From: JAFGXT01 sp963677165
GTDB lineage: Bacteria > Verrucomicrobiota > Lentisphaeria > Victivallales > SZUA-371
Assembly (NCBI GenBank): GCA_963677165.2
Contig: CAXXSX010000002.1
Location: 3,906,001-3,970,000, forward strand
DNA: 64,000 bases
Reading direction: 5' to 3'
Shown here: positions 60,120-64,000 of the stretch, piece by piece
How the letters are laid out: the number at the start of each line of letters is the position of its first letter
Numbering within the stretch: the stretch's first letter is position 1
Position numbers and translations under genes: made by a program
Notes under the pieces: model-generated
Databases searched by the model: none
What the model saw: only the letters and a program-made list of their open reading frames with translations
What the model was told of the DNA's origin: nothing

Positions 60120-63100
60120 TTAATCCAATTGCTTTAGAATTGTTGTGATCACCTTTGTGTCTGCCGGGGATTTGTCATTCCAACTATTACCACCAAGCCA
60201 CCAGTACCAACGTCCCTGTTTTATTAGCGCAGGAACGATATTGCTTTTGCGGGCAATTTTGACGGTTCCCAATATTTTTACACTGGGAAGAAGATCATTT
60301 TTATTTAACATGGTAGTGGTACTTGAGCATTCAAGTGGAGTTTCTGTATTTCTGCCTGTCCAATGAACCATGTTCTTTGAGTTGCCCGAGATGGAAACAG
60401 GTTTTTTCCATAGTCCGCCGTCTCCACGCAAATTTCTTACACAAACATACAGTTCATTTTCTTTTCCCCAGCGAATTAAATTATCCGGTATGGAGTATTC
60501 TCTTTTTATCATCCAGTAATTTTGAGTCGAGGTGCCGGTTTTGCCAATAAGCTTGCCATTGAAGAAGACCCAGTCGATATCGTCAACGCCCCCGAGTTTC
60601 AGGCAAAGTCTACGTTTCTTCCAGGAGGTTGGGATATTTATTTCTTTTCGATACCATCCGTCTCCAATGCGATATTGAAGAGAGCCGGTAATGCCCATTT
60701 CTCCCCACATTCCGGGAACCATCATTTTTTCCCATTTCAGGTTACTCGGGACCTTGGTAGGAGCTTTGCTTTTTGGGCCGACGAAACACCAGGCCCATGA
60801 GCCGGAAAGATCAATATTACCGGAAGCTTCGGCAAATGTTTTTACTTCAGGTTTACGCAGAAATATTTTCTCATTAGCCAAGAGGGCAGGGAGACCGGCC
60901 GACTGTCGACGTGCGTACGCATCAATATCAAGACGTCCGTTGATGAGTACAATTCCTCTGTATTTATATTTCAAGATGTGTATTAATCGTGGGTCGATAT
61001 AGTTTGATGAGCTTATTGCCAGTCGGCATTTTTTTAGCAGATTGGGTTGTTTTATAACACGCATGCTCTCAAAAACTTTTACATCACAGCCAGTATTTTC
61101 AAGCATGATAATAAGTTTGTCTATTACTCTTCCGGTAGTTGCTTCCAGTCGGGAATTTACTATTACCGCTACCTTGATTCCGTGCTTCGGGGGAGGCCAG
61201 AAGGTTCTGATCCATTTTGAATTTTTAGATAGATGGGCAACTTGGGGCTTAAGATGCCAGGAATCATCAGCCAGAAGCATTCCACCACCACCACGATAAT
61301 GAAATGCGAATGGACAGAATCCCAGTCCCAGTTTTACCTGACGTTTGACGGCTGACGAATTGTTTTCCATTTGTTGTTCTGAATCGTAACTCCCAAGCGA
61401 TAGTGCTGCGGCTTTCCGGGCCTGAATACTTCCCATGCCGTAGTGAGTTCCTGCTAACACGTTATCTGCCACATAAGTCTGGATTGAACGGTAATTCAAT
61501 GGAACAGGGCTGTGATCCCACATGTCGCCAATTGTACGCTGCATCATGCCTTTTGCATGCGGAATTGATTTTCGGATCTGTTTCATAATTCCATCTGTCT
61601 GCATCATTTGCATCCACGCTACCCATCTCAGGTGATCCTGGAGCCGTGGATTATCAGAATAGGCATTGTCGACGCTTTGATCACTCTGGAATCCCAGCGG
61701 ACGAATCGAGTTATTGTTCCAGTTCTCATCAGAAGCAAGCGAATAGCGTTTTGAGCCGGTAATTGCTGCGCTCCAGCATTCCTGGAGGTTTTCTCGGGTT
61801 TTATAAGTTGCTTTCAGCCATTGATTCCATAACCTCATAAGGGTTGGACTAGCCATAACCCCTTTGGGATTACTTGCTATGGGCGTTTCATTGGTTGGAA
61901 CCTCAAACGCTACGATATTGGGAATATCTTTCAGTTCTGCAGCAAGTCTTCCCCAAGAGTTCTGAAGAGCATCCGGCCAGTGGTATGAGTTGTTTTTATC
62001 TAATTTTGAGGTTGGTTTTTCTTTCGGATTTCCTTTTACAAACCATTGCGGGTAAGGCCAGTGAAGATCAATACTTATTCCGAATCCATAGCGTTCAGCT
62101 TCAAGCATAATATCCTTGAGCATTTTCAAATATACCTGATTGAATTTGCCCTGTTCGGGTTCAAGGCCGTTCCATTTGATGACTATTCTTATGCCGTTGA
62201 ACCCCAGCCCGGAAAGATAACGTAAATCCCAGGGACGCCATAGTAGAGCAAATCTCGGTGGAGTATAGAGCGAACGAAAAAAGAAAGGGCCGAACATACG
62301 GTAAGGAGTACCGTCCGGACGATAAAAGCGTCGATCTTTTCCGTAGGTCCATTGGCGTTGTATCACAGGAAGTCTTTTGCGGATTGAATCAATAAATGAG
62401 TCCGTATGTTTTTGAAGCGTTGAAATTTTTTCTGTAATAGATAAATTTCCTTGTTCAAGTTGTTTTTTTAGCTGTTTCTGATTATTCAGTAACGTTTTAA
62501 CTTGCATGTGGTCAAGTTTATTGTACTTTGCCAAGCGGCTCCAGATATCAAGTTGTTCTTTAATCGCTGCCAGTTGAATTCCTTCCCAGATAGCCTGTTC
62601 TATTTGTTCTGTTGTTTGTTGGGTTGAATTTATTTTTATTCCACGTGCAGCCAGACAATCAAGCATTGTATGTTGTAATTTCGCCAGTTTCAGGTCCTTG
62701 GATTGTTTATATTTCTTTGCCTGTTTATTGTTATTGAAAATCAATTCAATTCTGGCGATTTTCATTTTAAAGGGAGCTCGGTGAGATGTTAACCCGAAAC
62801 CATTGACTTTTTGAAAGTTTCTTTGAGAGATGCCAAGATCACTCCACTTTATATCCAGATTCTGCCATCCGGGGGCAACCGTAACACTGCGTTTTCCCAT
62901 TAATTTTGCTCTATAAAATCCTTTTCGTCTGGAAAATCCCATATAAGCAGATAGTGTAATTACTTCCGGTTTTGAAATGTAAACAATATAACGGATTCCA
63001 ATTGGTGTGGGGAGTATTTCTTCCAAAAAGCCAGTGCGTATAGAAGCTTGTCCGCCTTTTTTGCCATCATTGGACTGAACTACCCATTCCGCGATTTTAC

Positions 63101-63311
63101 CGTACTTCTGATCAGGTTGCTGGGTTATATTCCAAGTTAAATATTTCGAAGCGATACAACCGTGTACGCATAACATCAGTTTATCCAGGGGACGTGCCAC
63201 CGGGTTGATTTGCTGAGAAAAATCGAGCCATTTTGCCGTTCCTTCGGCCTGTAGTTGTAAAGGCATAATAATTCCATACAGACCGAAGACGACTAGTAAT
63301 AATTTTTTCAT
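60120..63311 (-). CDS. Large exported multi-domain glycoside hydrolase, GH5-like
   Basis: A 1063-aa protein with a signal peptide (LLLVVFGLYGIIMPLQLQA). Residues ~25-200 look like a carbohydrate-binding beta-sandwich (WQNLDIKWSDLGI). A helical stretch (~210-310) follows. The TIM barrel runs ~330-620 (PYRMFGPFFFRSLYTPPRF, GFNGIRIVIKWNGLEPEQGKFN, FGISIDLHWPYPQW). VAFEVPTNETP near 469 has the N-E pair of clan GH-A (acid/base Glu). A Rossmann-like segment near 705-750 (IKVAVIVNSRLEATTGR) recalls GH42 trimerisation domains. Residues ~835-960 are a GH2-type sugar-binding jelly roll (LSGSWAW...VPGMWG, YRKEINIP). Upstream lies a pseudopilin 36 bp away, downstream the FAD oxidoreductase. Confidence 0.8.
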   Translation of the reverse strand: MKKLLLVVFGLYGIIMPLQLQAEGTAKWLDFSQQINPVARPLDKLMLCVHGCIASKYLTWNITQQPDQKYGKIAEWVVQSNDGKKGGQASIRTGFLEEILPTPIGIRYIVYISKPEVITLSAYMGFSRRKGFYRAKLMGKRSVTVAPGWQNLDIKWSDLGISQRNFQKVNGFGLTSHRAPFKMKIARIELIFNNNKQAKKYKQSKDLKLAKLQHTMLDCLAARGIKINSTQQTTEQIEQAIWEGIQLAAIKEQLDIWSRLAKYNKLDHMQVKTLLNNQKQLKKQLEQGNLSITEKISTLQKHTDSFIDSIRKRLPVIQRQWTYGKDRRFYRPDGTPYRMFGPFFFRSLYTPPRFALLWRPWDLRYLSGLGFNGIRIVIKWNGLEPEQGKFNQVYLKMLKDIMLEAERYGFGISIDLHWPYPQWFVKGNPKEKPTSKLDKNNSYHWPDALQNSWGRLAAELKDIPNIVAFEVPTNETPIASNPKGVMASPTLMRLWNQWLKATYKTRENLQECWSAAITGSKRYSLASDENWNNNSIRPLGFQSDQSVDNAYSDNPRLQDHLRWVAWMQMMQTDGIMKQIRKSIPHAKGMMQRTIGDMWDHSPVPLNYRSIQTYVADNVLAGTHYGMGSIQARKAAALSLGSYDSEQQMENNSSAVKRQVKLGLGFCPFAFHYRGGGGMLLADDSWHLKPQVAHLSKNSKWIRTFWPPPKHGIKVAVIVNSRLEATTGRVIDKLIIMLENTGCDVKVFESMRVIKQPNLLKKCRLAISSSNYIDPRLIHILKYKYRGIVLINGRLDIDAYARRQSAGLPALLANEKIFLRKPEVKTFAEASGNIDLSGSWAWCFVGPKSKAPTKVPSNLKWEKMMVPGMWGEMGITGSLQYRIGDGWYRKEINIPTSWKKRRLCLKLGGVDDIDWVFFNGKLIGKTGTSTQNYWMIKREYSIPDNLIRWGKENELYVCVRNLRGDGGLWKKPVSISGNSKNMVHWTGRNTETPLECSSTTTMLNKNDLLPSVKILGTVKIARKSNIVPALIKQGRWYWWLGGNSWNDKSPADTKVITTILKQLD

Positions 63312-63347
63312 AAGATAGTGTTTTCTAAGGTATATGTAACAATTTGC

Positions 63348-64000
63348 TTAGCCATTGGGAAATGGTTGGACAGAGTACTCATCATCAAGTCCGCCAATTG
63401 CGTCAAGCTTAGTCGAGTCAATGTGCCCGTCAAGCAATAAAATGTTGCATAATCCATCTCCCTTGATACTACTTCCCCCGTTCGTTCCACTGTACGCACT
63501 GGTATATTTTTTCGGCATATGATAGCCCCCCATATCACTTCGCGAGGAAAACAGGTTCCCATACCAACCGCTGGTAATCCAGATGCTGTCAGTAAGGGTT
63601 ACTACTTTAGAGGATTGGGTAACGCGGGTCAATTTAAGACCGGCATAAAAATTGTTATTTCCATAATTGCGATAATTAATTGCATAAGTCGGCCACCGGT
63701 CGCGTTTGGTTGCCGGACCTTTTTCCAATGTTGGGCATTGCATTATTTTACGCGCTGTTCTTGTTGGAGTGTTTGGCCAGCGAACTGGTTCTCCGAAAAG
63801 ACCTGACACAATTCTGAACCAGTGATTATTCGCCAGTGTTGTATTGGTTGGAAACAAAGTGTCGTTGTTGTCCATAATGTACATATTTAGCTGAGTTCCA
63901 ATCTGTTTTAGATTGTTTCCACATGCCATTTTCTGTGCTACCTCCCGTGCTCTGCCTAATGCCGGTAGCAACATTGCTGCTAGAATTGCTATTATTGCTA
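63348..64000 (-). CDS. Prepilin-type pseudopilin (5' end outside the window)
   Basis: The frame is open to the right edge, where the sequence AIIAILAAMLLPALGRAREVAQKMACGNNLKQIG shows the end of the prepilin hydrophobic helix and the conserved ALGxAREx..CxNNLKQIG segment. The start codon and the leader with F-T-L-I-E lie beyond 64000. The C-terminal motif is GDGLCNILLLDGH: DG is present but the His of H-x9-DG is replaced by Gly. It is followed by the large glycosidase (36 bp) and FAD oxidoreductase, so it heads the unit. Confidence 0.85.
   Translation of the reverse strand, partial: AIIAILAAMLLPALGRAREVAQKMACGNNLKQIGTQLNMYIMDNNDTLFPTNTTLANNHWFRIVSGLFGEPVRWPNTPTRTARKIMQCPTLEKGPATKRDRWPTYAINYRNYGNNNFYAGLKLTRVTQSSKVVTLTDSIWITSGWYGNLFSSRSDMGGYHMPKKYTSAYSGTNGGSSIKGDGLCNILLLDGHIDSTKLDAIGGLDDEYSVQPFPNG

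Overview
The window looks like chromosomal DNA from a Gram-negative member of the PVC group, most probably Lentisphaerota (Victivallis/Lentisphaera-like). This is inferred from gene content; there is no rRNA in the window. The pointers are lptD and hldD (outer membrane and LPS heptose), three prepilin-type proteins of the N-methylation / H-x9-DG kind that are very numerous in Lentisphaerota, large secreted glycosidases, a Ser/Thr kinase fused to WD40 repeats, a Tad-type secretion locus with FHA proteins, and pyruvate phosphate dikinase. By eye the DNA is moderately AT-rich. I saw no rRNA, tRNA, CRISPR array, prophage or complete IS element.

Layout. 1-2.3 kb: two paralogous exported TIM-barrel glycosidase-like genes, translationally coupled, behind a good sigma70 promoter. 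2.4-8.0 kb: a HAD phosphatase, a 383-bp element with terminal inverted repeats next to a broken copy of the HAD 3' end, a GH20 hexosaminidase, and a convergent operon of an SMR-like membrane protein and a heparinase II/III-like lyase whose promoter is bracketed by two identical 14-bp palindromes. 8.1-21.6 kb: a leftward run of dus, a CBM9-like protein, PEGA and FHA proteins, DUF192, tadC, tadB, FHA-cpaF and cpaB, with two tandem secretin-like genes upstream behind a strong terminator. 22-24.2 kb: argD-argF. 24.2-26.5 kb: lipoprotein, Nif3-like and metalloprotease operon. 26.7-39.6 kb: mostly housekeeping genes (CheX-like, hldD, lptD, a long MDR dehydrogenase, an MBL hydrolase, DUF72, ppdK, a lipoprotein, guaB). 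39.6-45.3 kb: an IclR regulator, a pseudopilin and a 1342-aa GH42-like enzyme. 45.3-48.9 kb: small exported or membrane proteins, an FMN-binding-like protein, another pseudopilin, and a His/Cys-rich repeat lipoprotein. 49-58.8 kb: priA, a response regulator, a deoxyribosyltransferase, a zinc-ribbon protein, an EF-G paralogue and the kinase-WD40 protein. 58.9-64 kb: an FAD oxidoreductase, a 1063-aa GH5-like enzyme and a pseudopilin cut by the window edge.

How it fits together. The carbohydrate genes suggest a polysaccharide (possibly glycosaminoglycan or mucin) degrader. Its enzymes sit in small, separately regulated cassettes rather than in one susC/susD locus. All three pseudopilin genes are followed, after 19-36 bp on the same strand, by a gene for an exported or membrane-anchored protein, twice a large glycosidase. 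This recurring pilin-then-cargo order, the twin secretins of the Tad locus and the metal-binding-looking repeat lipoprotein are the most unusual things seen. The FHA modules, the kinase and a small zinc-ribbon protein with a Thr/Ser-rich segment hint at phospho-signalling, but nothing in the sequence links them directly.
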